From positions 1,302,001-1,366,000 of the forward strand of contig NZ_CP051240.1 of NCBI RefSeq assembly GCF_017794965.1: a DNA stretch of 64,000 nucleotides, in the 5' to 3' direction. How positions within the stretch are numbered: position 1 is the stretch's first letter; every line of letters begins with the position of its first letter. Below the pieces are notes generated by a model. That model had not been told where the DNA came from. It did not search any database and saw nothing but the letters and a program-made list of their open reading frames with translations. Below are positions 16,323 through 25,379 of this stretch, piece after piece. Position numbers and translations under genes: made by a program. The DNA is from Alcanivorax sp. Its GTDB lineage: Bacteria; Pseudomonadota; Gammaproteobacteria; Pseudomonadales; Alcanivoracaceae.

Positions 16323-17510
16323 TTATTGGGCTGCGTTGGCGGTGTTGTTGCTGGCGGTGGCCGGTGCTGATTCCTGCGCTGTATTCACCGGGGTGACTGG
16401 CATGCCGGGCTGGATGCGCTGCAGGCCATCGACAATCAGGCGGTCGCCGCTGCTGAGGCCACTGCTGATCAGCCACTGGCTTTTTACCGCGCGCTCGGTT
16501 TCCACCGGGACTTTCTTCACCATGTTCTCGCTGTCGATCAGCATGGCAAACGCCTGGCCAGTAGGGTCACGGGTAATGCTTTTCTGGGGGACCAGTATGG
16601 TGTTGCTGCGCTGACCTTCCGGCAGGCGGCCACGTACGAACATGCCGGGCAACAGGTCGCCGTCCGGGTTCGGAAACAGGGCGCGCAAGGTGACCGAACC
16701 GGTGCTTTCATCCACGGCGTATTCGGAGAACTGCAGGGTGCCGGATTCTTCGTAGCGGCTACCATCTTCCAGCAGCAGAGTAATGCGGGCCTGATCTTCA
16801 CTGACTTGCTCCAGCTCGCCGGCGGCCATGGCCTTGCGCAGCTGACGAAGGTCATTGCTGGACTGGGTCAGATCCACATAGATGGGGTCCAGCTGACGGA
16901 TAGTGGCGAGTGTTTGTGCCTGATTGGCGGTTACCAGAGCACCGGCGGTGACACTGGAACGGCCGATGCGACCATCAATGGGGGCAGTGATGGTGGCGTA
17001 ATCCAGGTTGATCTGGGCACTTTGCAGGCTGGCTCGGGCGGCTGCAACGGCGGCCTTGTTCTCATCCAGCTGGGCGAGGGCTTCATCGTATTCCTGCTGG
17101 CTCACTGACCGCTTTTCCAGCAGCTGGCGAAAACGTTTCTCACGCAATTCATTGGAATGCAGGGTTGCTTGCGCTCGGGCCAGTTCGGCACGGGCAGTGG
17201 CGACGGCAGCACGGTAGGTGCGGTCGTCAATCTGGTAAAGGGGCTGGCCAGCCTTAACTTCCTGACCTTCTTCGAACAGCCGCTCCTTGATGACACCGCT
17301 AACCTGGGGCCGGACCTCGGCAATGCGATGTGCAGTGGTACGGCCGGGCAGTTCCCGATCCAGGGTAACCGTTTCGGACTGAACGGTGAGGAAGCCCACT
17401 TCCGGGGCTTGCTGCTGCATCTGATCCTGTTGGCCACCACCCTCGCTGCAACCCGCAAGCTGCAAACCGAGGATCACCGCCATGGTGGTAAGAATAAAAC
17501 CGCTGCGCAT
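16323..17510 (-). CDS. acrA: RND efflux periplasmic adaptor lipoprotein (AcrA/MexA type)
   Basis: 395 residues. Signal peptide with lipobox LAGC near residue 22, then a lipoyl half (PLYQIDDRTYRAAVATARAEL), an alpha-hairpin coiled coil (about residues 95-165) and a beta-barrel/membrane-proximal region (ITAPIDGRIGRSSVTAGALV). It joins the pump to the outer-membrane channel. ATG 17510 is chosen because GAGGTAA sits right upstream and the longer frame adds seven residues before the signal peptide. Transcription starts divergently from acrR, over a recognisable AcrR-type operator. Confidence 0.95.
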   Translation of the reverse strand: MRSGFILTTMAVILGLQLAGCSEGGGQQDQMQQQAPEVGFLTVQSETVTLDRELPGRTTAHRIAEVRPQVSGVIKERLFEEGQEVKAGQPLYQIDDRTYRAAVATARAELARAQATLHSNELREKRFRQLLEKRSVSQQEYDEALAQLDENKAAVAAARASLQSAQINLDYATITAPIDGRIGRSSVTAGALVTANQAQTLATIRQLDPIYVDLTQSSNDLRQLRKAMAAGELEQVSEDQARITLLLEDGSRYEESGTLQFSEYAVDESTGSVTLRALFPNPDGDLLPGMFVRGRLPEGQRSNTILVPQKSITRDPTGQAFAMLIDSENMVKKVPVETERAVKSQWLISSGLSSGDRLIVDGLQRIQPGMPVTPVNTAQESAPATASNNTANAAQ

Positions 17511-17592
17511 AGTTACCTCTATTCCCTGCAATCACGCTACAGCTCGCCACGTTGAGGGGGCGTTAAGGCGGGCCGGCTGGTGTTGTAATAAA

Positions 17593-17609
17593 AATGAATC
17601 GAGTTCATT
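17593..17609. promoter_or_regulatory. Inverted repeat next to the AcrR-type operator
   Basis: AATGAA and TTCATT separated by TCGAG, immediately upstream (acrA side) of the AcrR-like palindrome. A possible minus-strand -10 element TATAAT is read at 17612-17607. It could be an extra operator or part of the acrA promoter. Confidence 0.4.
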
Positions 17610-17614
17610 ATAGA

Positions 17615-17638
17615 TACATACATCCCTGAATGTATACA
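17615..17638. promoter_or_regulatory. AcrR-type operator between acrA and acrR
   Basis: Half-sites TACATACAT and ATGTATACA separated by CCCTGA. The E. coli AcrR operator has the same first half, a six-base centre and ATGTATGTA as second half, so 9 of 9 and 7 of 9 half-site bases agree. Its place in the divergent promoter region suggests the regulator represses both acrAB and itself. Confidence 0.75.
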
Positions 17639-17690
17639 GCTGGCAACGCTTTTAGAACGATTTTTCTGATTGATTCCCACAGGTTCCCCT

Positions 17691-18335
17691 ATGGTTCGGC
17701 GTACAAAATCAGAAGCTCTGGAAACCCGGGCCCGGATACTGGATGCCGCCGAACAGGTGTTTCTGCGCAAGGGCGTGCTGTCGGCCTCTCTCAACGATAT
17801 TGCCAGTGAGGCCGGGGTAACGCGAGGCGCGATCTACTGGCATTTCAAAAATAAGCATGACGTCTTTATGGCCATGGTGGAGCGGGGCAGGTTGCCGTTC
17901 GACATGGTGTCAGAGAAGGCGGAGGATCCCCGCGAGCCAGATCCGCTGGGCAAGTTGAGCGAATTCATGGTGTTTATCCTCAGACGGGTGGTCAGTGATC
18001 CTGCCCAGCAGCGTCTTGTGGAGATCATGTTCCACAAGTGCGAGTTCAGTGGTGACAATCACAAGCTGTTACTGCTGCAGCGTGACAAGACCCGGGAATC
18101 CTGTGCCCGCATCGGCCGGATGCTGGGTAATGCGGTGAAGCGCGGTCAGCTGCCATCCAGACTGGATGTGCATCGCTCTGCGATCTGGCTGCACAGCCAG
18201 TTGACCGGCATCATCATGCACTGGCTGCTTGAACGGGATAGCGTGGACCTGGATCGGGAAGCGCCCGGAATTGTTGCCACCTCTCTGTGTTGCCTGCAAA
18301 CCTCGCCGTATTTGCTGCGCCCTGACACGGTCTGA
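17691..18335 (+). CDS. acrR: TetR-family repressor of the efflux pump (AcrR/TtgR type)
   Basis: 214 residues. The N-terminal HTH is the classic AcrR form (ARILDAAEQVFLRKGVLSASLNDIASEAGVTRGAIYWHF), followed by a helical drug-binding domain (LSEFMVFILRRVVSDPAQQRLVEIMFHKCEF). ATG 17691 (MVRRTKSEA) is the usual family start; a longer frame from 17670 is less likely. It is divergent from acrAB with the operator between. Ligand binding would release the DNA and induce the pump. Confidence 0.9.
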   Translation: MVRRTKSEALETRARILDAAEQVFLRKGVLSASLNDIASEAGVTRGAIYWHFKNKHDVFMAMVERGRLPFDMVSEKAEDPREPDPLGKLSEFMVFILRRVVSDPAQQRLVEIMFHKCEFSGDNHKLLLLQRDKTRESCARIGRMLGNAVKRGQLPSRLDVHRSAIWLHSQLTGIIMHWLLERDSVDLDREAPGIVATSLCCLQTSPYLLRPDTV

Positions 18336-18825
18336 TGCTCCAGGGGCAATACCGTCGGCTCCTGGTTCCTGATACCTGCGCAATCGGTCAACACTCTCCT
18401 CCTCATCACGCCTCTACCGGTCTGAAACTGAAACAAAATACAGTCGTTCCAGATTGCGGGATCAACTCAACGGCCGCTTGAGCCGGTGGAATGGCTGCAA
18501 ACGGGCTGTTGAACTTCCTTCAATACTCAATCGGCATGAAATAATTCGTCATGCGACGGTTTTTTTTGTCAGTCTTTCGTTAAGCAATAAATTGATAAAC
18601 GTATAAAGGCGCAAAAAAAATGCGGTGCGTCAGGGCCCCCGAGATTACTGGGTTTGTGCCCTGAGATAGATATAAAATTGCGTCTCACGATCTATGGGTG
18701 GTAGATAAAACACTGATTTTTATGGATTTATGAATTACAAACGATAACGCGTGGATACCTGCGCACCATCGAACCTGTGCACCCCTGTCAACGAGTATGT
18801 ACTCCGAAAACAAGAACAGGGTGAA
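18336..18825. other. AT-rich intergenic region before the large lipoprotein gene
   Basis: About 490 bases without a credible gene. The second half is AT-rich (for example GATATAAAATTG at 18668-18680), and probably contains the promoter of the downstream two-gene unit, but spacing of -35 and -10 candidates is not convincing. No heptamer array or REP was seen here, unlike most long gaps in the window. Confidence 0.5.
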
Positions 18826-21800
18826 ATGATGCGCACAAGAAAACTCCTCACCGCTTCCTCCATGGTCATGCTGCTTCCGCTGCTTTCCGCCTGCGAAGAA
18901 GACGCTGATGTATTCAATCCCCCGGATCCGGGACAGGCATTGATTTATACCTACCCTGCCGATGGCATGGTGGATCTTCCCACGGGCAGCAAGATGGTGC
19001 TCACGTTCTCTTCGGCGGTGAATGCGTCTGCAATCACCGCGGGCTGTGAACAGGACGGGGATAATTTTTCCGGACCGATCTGTCTGGCAGACAGTGACGG
19101 TGAATTGGTAGACCTGTCCTCGGCGGAACTGACCAACCGCAACCGCACGCTGACCTTTTCCATGAAGAATCTTCGTGAAGGGGAAGAGTACCGCCTGTGG
19201 TTGTCCAATAGCATTGCCCGCAATGTGATTAACCTGGGCGCCGATGAGCCAGTGATCACGTTCCGTACCCGCCAGTATGCGCCGGTGCCGAATGTGGCGC
19301 CGGAAGTCATGGTCATCAACATGGAACAGCCCGAGGTATACCTGCCCGATTCCGGGGTGGAAGGGCGTTTTCCGTTCATGGACTTTGCGCCAGTGCGCCT
19401 GACCTTCTCCGAGCCGCTGGTTCAGAGTTCGGTGAAGTACGGCTCTACGGTCAGCCTGGTTCATCTGTTGCGTGATGATCAGGGCGCGCTCACCGGCGAA
19501 ACCGAGCTGGTAGACGTGAACATGCTGTCCGAGCGTCAGTACATCACCCTGGATCCGAAGGTGGATCTGATCGGGGGCGAGACCTATCAGGTGACCCTGA
19601 GCGGCATTCAGGATTTCGATGAAGAGCCGGTGGCAGACGTGACCTATGAGTTTGTGCCGCTGCTCTCCAAGGCGTCCGTGGATGACGAGAACCCGGAAAT
19701 TCGCCAGCTCATGAAAGCGGATCCTACCCTGGGAGATACCGGTTATCCCTCCATTTCCCGTCTCCATGGCGAGCCACTGAACCAGTTCAATCTGGAAACC
19801 GTGGCCCTGGGTACGACCCGTGTGGATACCAAACCGGTGACGCTGGAAGGCTGGCTGGGGCGCCCCTCGCAGTTCCCCGATGCCACGCCAGTGGTGGCCC
19901 GCGCCGGCCAGCAGTTGCGCATTACCGGTATCGATCCCATCAAGTTGGGTGGGGAAGTGGATACCAAGATCAGCAGTGGTGACATCATCGGTACCTTCGT
20001 AACCGATGTGACCGGCTTCCTCACCAAGAACCCCTATCGTCCCAGGGGGGTGAACCCGGATGACGAATTGGCGCCCTTGCATGTTTACATGGACTTTGAT
20101 CTGGCCATGCACGCGGAAAATGCCAACGGTAACGGCTCCATCAACCAGAACCTGATGCACATCCGTGCTGTGGGTGTGGTGGATGTGAAAGATGGCGCGT
20201 TGACCTTCGAAGTGTTCCGTACCCTGGAGCTGGATCTGTTCAGTGGGGCTACCACGGTGAGTGCAGACTTTGCACTGGGTGTCCGTGCGGATGTGGACTT
20301 CCAGTTCGACGAATCCAATGCCGATCCGCTGATTGTGACCGGTGCCTTGCCGGTGGATGGTGAGCCGGCTGCAGACCCGGCGGACAATATCATCATTACC
20401 TTCAATGAACCGGTGGATGTGAGCACGCTTCCCGGTATCACCCTGACCAACCTGACTTCTGGCGCAGATGTGCCGATCCTGGTTCGCAGCACAGGTTCTG
20501 CCGTGGTCGTGACACCACTGAGTCCCATGGCGCGGGGTGCAGACTTCCAGTTGAATCTGGGCTCCAGCCTGGCCGATATGGGCTTGTACGAGCCGTCGCC
20601 ACTCATCCTTTCCCCTGACGATGCCACCCTCGGTGATGGCATGCTCAACTTCACCACGGCGAGCTACGAAGCCACCGCCATGCCGGATGCCGCTCCCGTG
20701 CTGATTGGCATGTACCCGGGTATTGGTTGTTCCCTGGTTGATACCGAGCTGGAAGAAGGCAAGGCCGGGCGTTGTGACGGCGGCATCAGTGCCGATGAAG
20801 CGGCCGAGGATGACACCTACGAGCCGGACTACCTGTACAGCGACTTCCTGTATGACGTGAGTCGTCCCATTGAGATGACGTTCAATCAGCCCATGGATCT
20901 GGACTCTCTGGCGCCCGGCACCCTTTCTGCCGATGGCCTGCAGTGTGATACCGGTGCCATCTGCATGGGTGAAAGGGCAGGCGGTAACTGGGAAACCATT
21001 CCCCTGTCACTGCAGAAGAATCCCCTGCGTGCCCGTGCCTATCCGGAGCCCAACCGTATCACTGTCGGTGAGCAATACCGCATCGTGATCAACGGTGGCA
21101 ACGATGCGCCCGGTGTATTCCGCAACGATCTGGGCTACGCCCTGAACACCGATCCGCTGAATGGTATTGGCAACCCGGGTGATGACAGTGACGGCGGTCC
21201 CAATGCGGGTGGGCCGAATATTGTTCTGGATGTCACTGCCCAACCGGACAATGGCGCCATCTTCGCTACCGTGCTTACTCGTGATTACACCGACGTGAAC
21301 GGTAACGGTTACCAGGATGATTCCGAGCTGCCGGCTGAGAAGAACAATGCCACCGCCAACATCAAGGAGTTCGGTGGCCTGGTAACGGACGCGTCGTTGG
21401 CCAATGGCGGTACAGCCTATACCTCTGCGGGTCTGCCCATGGCGTTCCTGGAAAAGGAGCCCATCGACCTGAGTTACTTCGGCTTGACGCTGGAGTCCCA
21501 GAACGGCGATGAGCGCACCTGGTGTGCGGATGAACGCTTCCGTGATGAGAACGACGAGGTGTACTGCATCACCACTGAGGGCGGCTTCATGATCCCGGTG
21601 GAGATCAATCCCGAGATCGTGATGGGGACCAACCTGGTGCTCACCGCTACGGTGGCGGGTGTGGTGCCGCTGGAGCTGGATACCGGGCCTCTGGTGCTCC
21701 GCTTCAGCCCCTACTTTGATGAAGACCTGCGCGACAAACCCCTGCGTGGCTATGTGCTGAACGAGGCCGGTGCCGATGAAGTGCAGTTCATTGCCCGTCT

Positions 21801-22188
21801 GGATGCGCTGATGGATGCCCCGGATGTGGAAATCCTGGGTGGCCTGGGTACCGGCAATGTTCGCAGTGTTCGTCTGAGCTCCTACATTCAGGGCCCGGTG
21901 CAGTACCAGCCCAATGGCAAGATTGCGCTGGTGTCGGATAACCGTACTGCCATGTCGGCGGATCTGGTGCTGAACATCAATACCAATTTCCTGGTGGACC
22001 AGGGCGTTCTGCCCGGTGTCATTGGAGACCTGTTGGCGCCTGTTACGGATTTGATTACCGAGAACATTCCTGCGCCCGCCACTGCGACTCTGGCACTGGA
22101 TCCGCGCCAGTTCCGCATCCGGGTGGTGAATTCCCATGCCAAGGCATTGGTGACCACCGCAGAACAATTGAAAGCGGGGGCTGAATAA
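18826..22188 (+). CDS. Giant Ig-like (Big_5) repeat lipoprotein
   Basis: 1120 residues. The leader ends in lipobox LLSAC (Cys about residue 22), so the protein is membrane-anchored and probably outer-membrane. It is rich in Asp and Glu and has several segments of the bacterial Ig-like Big_5 type: YTYPADGMVDLPTGSKMVL near the N-terminus, VRLTFSEPLVQSSV, IIITFNEPVDVSTLP and IEMTFNQPMDLDSL further on. ATG 18826 with AGGGTGA upstream is chosen; the longer frame precedes the signal peptide. Its stop overlaps the start of the OmpW-like gene (TAATG), so the two work as a pair. Function unknown; adhesion, surface assembly or hydrocarbon uptake are guesses. Confidence 0.85.
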   Translation: MMRTRKLLTASSMVMLLPLLSACEEDADVFNPPDPGQALIYTYPADGMVDLPTGSKMVLTFSSAVNASAITAGCEQDGDNFSGPICLADSDGELVDLSSAELTNRNRTLTFSMKNLREGEEYRLWLSNSIARNVINLGADEPVITFRTRQYAPVPNVAPEVMVINMEQPEVYLPDSGVEGRFPFMDFAPVRLTFSEPLVQSSVKYGSTVSLVHLLRDDQGALTGETELVDVNMLSERQYITLDPKVDLIGGETYQVTLSGIQDFDEEPVADVTYEFVPLLSKASVDDENPEIRQLMKADPTLGDTGYPSISRLHGEPLNQFNLETVALGTTRVDTKPVTLEGWLGRPSQFPDATPVVARAGQQLRITGIDPIKLGGEVDTKISSGDIIGTFVTDVTGFLTKNPYRPRGVNPDDELAPLHVYMDFDLAMHAENANGNGSINQNLMHIRAVGVVDVKDGALTFEVFRTLELDLFSGATTVSADFALGVRADVDFQFDESNADPLIVTGALPVDGEPAADPADNIIITFNEPVDVSTLPGITLTNLTSGADVPILVRSTGSAVVVTPLSPMARGADFQLNLGSSLADMGLYEPSPLILSPDDATLGDGMLNFTTASYEATAMPDAAPVLIGMYPGIGCSLVDTELEEGKAGRCDGGISADEAAEDDTYEPDYLYSDFLYDVSRPIEMTFNQPMDLDSLAPGTLSADGLQCDTGAICMGERAGGNWETIPLSLQKNPLRARAYPEPNRITVGEQYRIVINGGNDAPGVFRNDLGYALNTDPLNGIGNPGDDSDGGPNAGGPNIVLDVTAQPDNGAIFATVLTRDYTDVNGNGYQDDSELPAEKNNATANIKEFGGLVTDASLANGGTAYTSAGLPMAFLEKEPIDLSYFGLTLESQNGDERTWCADERFRDENDEVYCITTEGGFMIPVEINPEIVMGTNLVLTATVAGVVPLELDTGPLVLRFSPYFDEDLRDKPLRGYVLNEAGADEVQFIARLDALMDAPDVEILGGLGTGNVRSVRLSSYIQGPVQYQPNGKIALVSDNRTAMSADLVLNINTNFLVDQGVLPGVIGDLLAPVTDLITENIPAPATATLALDPRQFRIRVVNSHAKALVTTAEQLKAGAE

Positions 22189-23051
22189 TGAAAACAATGA
22201 TGCGTTCGCTGCTGATCCCCGGACTGCTTTGTCTGTCCGGCGGCGTGGCTGCAGAGCAGGATTATTACGGACCGGATTATCCGGGTGTCAGTTTCATCCA
22301 GAAAATCTTTGGGGAAGACCGTTTGTACTTCCGCGCCGGCGCCATGTACCAGGTGCCGGACGTGGTGACCAAATCCATTACCCTGAAGAATCTGTCCGAA
22401 ATCGCCGAAGTGGCGGTTGAGCCTGGGCCCCAGGAAGGCGAGGCCTTCAGTGATCCGCTGTTACTGCCTGCCGTGCGGTTAGGCTACAAGCTGCGCTGGA
22501 CCCTGTGGGGCGGCGGTTGGTCCATCGAAACCGTTGCCGGCCTGCCGCCGACACTGGAGCTCAAGGCCAAGGGGAAACTGGCGGACGTGCCGCTGGTGAC
22601 CGAGGCCAATGGTATCCCCACCGAGGTGCCTGCGCTGGGTGAAAAAGTGGCAGAAACCAAGGTGGCTCCGCCGCTGTTTACCCTGGTGAAGCAGTTCAAT
22701 CGTGACAGCCGTCTGCGCCCCTACGTGGGCCTGGGTTGGGTATACCTGTTCAGCTACGACAGCCACGTGACCAACCCGGTGTTGCTGGAGGTGGGTGAGC
22801 CGGAGCTGGATATCGAGGACAAGTTTGGCTGGGTGGGCCAGGTGGGTCTGGATTACCGGATCTCTGATTATTGGTGGATTTCCGCAGACTACAAATACAT
22901 CAGTGTCACTGACGTGACCGCCACACTGGAAAAGGCCTACATCAAGCCGAAAGGCTTGCCGCAATACGACTATGCGGAAGTGGGGGATACCGAGTTTGTG
23001 GCGGACCTGAACACCCATGCCTTCCATCTGGGGATAGGTTTTACCTTCTGA
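22188..23051 (+). CDS. OmpW-family outer-membrane beta-barrel protein
   Basis: 287 residues. Signal peptide ending VAAEQ, then alternating hydrophobic strands (LYFRAGAMYQVPDV, WSIETVAGLPPTLELKAKG, LRPYVGLGWVYLFSYD, YWWISADYKYISVTDV) and a C-terminal HLGIGFTF with terminal Phe, as needed for BAM insertion. OmpW proteins form narrow hydrophobic channels; the substrate is unknown. Start overlaps the lipoprotein stop by one base and the unit ends in a strong terminator. Confidence 0.9.
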   Translation: MKTMMRSLLIPGLLCLSGGVAAEQDYYGPDYPGVSFIQKIFGEDRLYFRAGAMYQVPDVVTKSITLKNLSEIAEVAVEPGPQEGEAFSDPLLLPAVRLGYKLRWTLWGGGWSIETVAGLPPTLELKAKGKLADVPLVTEANGIPTEVPALGEKVAETKVAPPLFTLVKQFNRDSRLRPYVGLGWVYLFSYDSHVTNPVLLEVGEPELDIEDKFGWVGQVGLDYRISDYWWISADYKYISVTDVTATLEKAYIKPKGLPQYDYAEVGDTEFVADLNTHAFHLGIGFTF

Positions 23052-23074
23052 CCGAGTCCTGTCCGGGAGAACAA

Positions 23075-23111
23075 CGGCGACCGGGAAGTGATTCCCGATC
23101 GCCGTTTTTTT
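23075..23111 (+). terminator. Intrinsic terminator after the OmpW-like gene
   Basis: A 13-bp stem with one mismatch (CGGCGACCGGGAA / TTCCCGATCGCCG), loop GTGA, followed by seven T residues, 24 bases after the stop. Confidence 0.95.
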
Positions 23112-23724
23112 ATGGTTCATCGCGGCATTGAGGGCATGCTTTACACAAAGTCTGTCCCGCAGGAGCGTCGCTCGCGGCGCGATTCCAGCGCTTTACTGCG
23201 CCTTCGGAGAAATCGATCTCTGGTGGGAGATTCAGCTTGCTGAATGAAGAATTTGGTAGCATGCCTTTGTCAACAGCCGCATTCGTCCAGCAAGCTGAAC
23301 TTCTCACACAAGCAGCAAAGCCTGTTTACCACGGAGGTCGCAGAGATCATTGCGTTAAAACAATGGGTTCCCTCCCAGACCTCTGTGATGAGATCTTTTT
23401 TATCCTGCTCTGGAATCGCTCCGCGGCCGAACGCAGCGAAGGAACGCCTGACAAAGCGGCCCCGCAGGGGGGAGCGGAGCGAATAACCGACGCTCCTACG
23501 GGAAGGTCCTGGTAGCAGCAACTTACCGTTAATCCGCGTTGAACCTTTTTGTTGGGGGGATGCTGACGAATTCCGCGTTAAAGGACTCAGCCGCACAGGG
23601 GCTGAACGATTGCGTCATTGAGTCGCCCGTCACCGGCATGAAATAGTTTCTCTTTGTCGCACCTGCGTTCTCGTTTGTCCGGGTGGCGTGTGCGGTGTTC
23701 CTGTTGTTGGTTCCGGAGAGATTC
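23112..23724. repeat. Intergenic region with BIME-like repeats
   Basis: No gene recognised. Two copies of a TTCAGCTTGCTGAA-type motif lie at about 23230 and 23290 (the second reads CCAGCAAGCTGAACTTCTC), a motif also found at 55585 and 55635. A roughly 110-base repeat at 23413-23526 (with GCGGCCCCGCAGGGGGGAGC and CGACGCTCCTACGGGAAGG) matches, in reverse, 55435-55525. Its right half matches the sequence just right of the IS110 element at 56911. The last 60 bases carry the ribosome binding site of the hydrolase. Confidence 0.75.
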
Positions 23725-24750
23725 ATGACTGCATCCCTGTCCTATCCCATTCCCGACGTTCCGCCTTCCGGCGAGCGTTGCCGGGTTGCTGACGGGGTCT
23801 ACTGGTTGCGTTTTCCGCTTCCATTCGCGCTGGATCACATCAACCTGTGGTTACTTGAGGACAATGAAGGCTGGACGGTGGTGGACACCGGTCTGGGTGT
23901 GCGTCCCAGCCAGAAAATCTGGAAAGGGTTGCTGGCGGACCAACTGGACGGCAGACCGCTGAAGCGAGTGGTCGTGACGCACTATCATCCTGATCACCTG
24001 GGGTTGGCCGGTTGGCTGGAGCAGGAAACCGGTGCGCAGGTATGGATCAGCCGTGGCGAGTGGGCGCTGGCCAATACCATTTGCGATTCTCCAGAAGTGG
24101 ATACCATTGAGCGGTTGCGCAATTTCCTTGGCGGGCATGGCCTCAGTGGCGATGATCTGGACAAGGTGGCCGGCAAGGGCAATGGTTTTCGGCGGGTAGT
24201 GCAGCCGTTGCCGTCGAGCCCGGGCTTCCTCTCGGCGGGCGATGCCGTCACGATCAATGGCGAGGGCTGGGACGTGCATGTGGGCTGTGGTCATTCTCCG
24301 GAACATATCTGCCTGTATCGCGAAAAGGATCATCTGCTGATCAGCGGCGACCAGGTACTGCCCACCATTTCCAGCAACCTCAATGTCCGTGCCGCAGAGC
24401 CGGATATGGATCCGGTCACGGACTTCGTGGACAGCCTCAAGGCACTCAGGGACAACCTGCCTGAGGATACCCTGGTGTTGCCTGCCCATGGCTTGCCATT
24501 CCGCGGTCTGCGAGCCCGGGTCGATGCACTGGCTGCGCATCATGAAGAGCAACTGGAGCGTGTGCAGGCCGCCTGCCGCGAGCGTCCGCAATCCGCCTTC
24601 GACATGCTTCCAGTACTGTTTGATCGCAAGCTGGATGTTCAGCAGCTGATGTTCGCCATGGGCGAAAGCATCGCCCACCTGAATTGTCTGATGCAGCAGG
24701 GCAGGGTACAGCGCGAGCAGGTCGACGGAATCTGGCGGTTCAGGGCATAA
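23725..24750 (+). CDS. Metallo-beta-lactamase-fold hydrolase
   Basis: 341 residues. The metal-binding signature H-x-H-x-D-H is His86-Tyr-His88-Pro-Asp90-His91 (VVTHYHPDHLG), with later ligands in GCGHSPEHI and ISGDQVLP. Layout matches the glyoxalase II-like or LACTB2-like branch with a C-terminal winged-helix-like part (LNCLMQQGRVQREQVDGIWRF). ATG 23725 has GGAGAG five bases upstream; the longer frame has no ribosome site. Substrate unknown, probably a thioester or nucleic-acid-like molecule. The stop codon is followed at once by a heptamer array. Confidence 0.88.
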   Translation: MTASLSYPIPDVPPSGERCRVADGVYWLRFPLPFALDHINLWLLEDNEGWTVVDTGLGVRPSQKIWKGLLADQLDGRPLKRVVVTHYHPDHLGLAGWLEQETGAQVWISRGEWALANTICDSPEVDTIERLRNFLGGHGLSGDDLDKVAGKGNGFRRVVQPLPSSPGFLSAGDAVTINGEGWDVHVGCGHSPEHICLYREKDHLLISGDQVLPTISSNLNVRAAEPDMDPVTDFVDSLKALRDNLPEDTLVLPAHGLPFRGLRARVDALAAHHEEQLERVQAACRERPQSAFDMLPVLFDRKLDVQQLMFAMGESIAHLNCLMQQGRVQREQVDGIWRFRA

Positions 24751-24881
24751 GCTACAAGCTACAAGCTACGCTTGGATTAGGAAAATCCAAAAAGTTCCCG
24801 GCTTCTGCATTGCTACGAAGCCGCTGTAGGAGCCCAGCTTGCCTGGGCGATCCGAGCTCAAGCGAGGTAAGAATTCCAGAG
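24751..24881 (+). repeat. Composite element E2 (heptamer array + REP + tail)
   Basis: GCTACAA x2 and GCTACGC (24751-24771) start right after the stop codon of the MBL gene. The AAAGTTCCCGGC spacer, REP hairpin TGTAGGAGC-CCAG-cttgc-CTGG-GCGAT (24825-24851) and tail GATCCGAGCTCAAGCGAGG follow in the same order as E1. Confidence 0.85.
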
Positions 24882-24894
24882 CCCCGGCTTGAGC

Positions 24895-25133
24895 TGTAGG
24901 AGTTCCCTTCCAGGGGACGAATCTCGCGTAGCGAGGCGACCGAAGGGAGGGATTTCTTTTGAGACCGGCCGAACCTGGAAATGCCTGTTCGAACAGCGTT
25001 TCTGGAATCCTTACCTCGCTTGGGCTCGGATCGCGAGCAGGCTCGCTCCCACAGGTTCTTGCAAGGACCTGAGCCAGCGGCATCTCAGTTCCTCGCTGTC
25101 GCTCGGTTCGTCCCCTGGAAGGGAACTCCTACA
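24895..25133. repeat. REP variants and an inverted partial composite element
   Basis: A variant REP TGTAGGAGTTCCCTTCC then AGGGGACGAA at 24895-24921; an inverted copy of the composite tail plus REP at 24983-25055 (GTTCGAACAGCGTTTCTGG ... GAGCAGGCTCGCTCCCACAGG read backwards); and the variant REP again, inverted, at 25107-25133. The region therefore carries two nested inverted pairs. Confidence 0.75.
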
Positions 25134-25379
25134 GCACCGATCCTCGCGACATCTGTCTATCAAGCAACACCGCAATAACACCAGTGCTCACAGGATCCGT
25201 TTTGGGTTCCTTGGTTGAGCCGCAGACCTAACCTTGCTCTGGCTCCATGCCCACCGTGCCTTTCAACTTTAAACTTTCAACTCCTTCCCCGCCGTGCGTG
25301 ATTCCCTACGCTTTTTCTGGCATTTTGTTTACCTGATCTTTCCCCTTGCCGTCCGCGGCCTTTTGACCAGGAGACTCCC
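25134..25379. other. Upstream region of gcdH
   Basis: No gene. It includes an inverted heptamer array (25261-25281) and ends with a clear ribosome binding site AGGAG six bases before the gcdH ATG. No promoter could be assigned with confidence. Confidence 0.5.
25261..25281 (-). repeat. Heptamer array (GTTNAAA on minus strand, 3 units)
   Basis: Plus strand TTTCAAC, TTTAAAC, TTTCAAC in 7-bp register. Same units as the right arm at 34904-34931. Confidence 0.7.

Noticed and set aside
14775..16370. Long plus-strand ORF (531 residues) opposite acrB
   Set aside because: Gly/His/Gln-rich translation antisense to a clear RND permease; no family feature, start or ribosome site. A shadow of the GC-rich codon bias.
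18685..20160. Minus-strand ORF of 491 residues opposite the giant lipoprotein
   Set aside because: His/Arg/Gln-rich, no domain, antisense to a gene with signal peptide and Ig-like domains.
21007..22197. Minus-strand ORF of 396 residues opposite the giant lipoprotein
   Set aside because: Same composition bias, no motif; overlaps a well supported gene.
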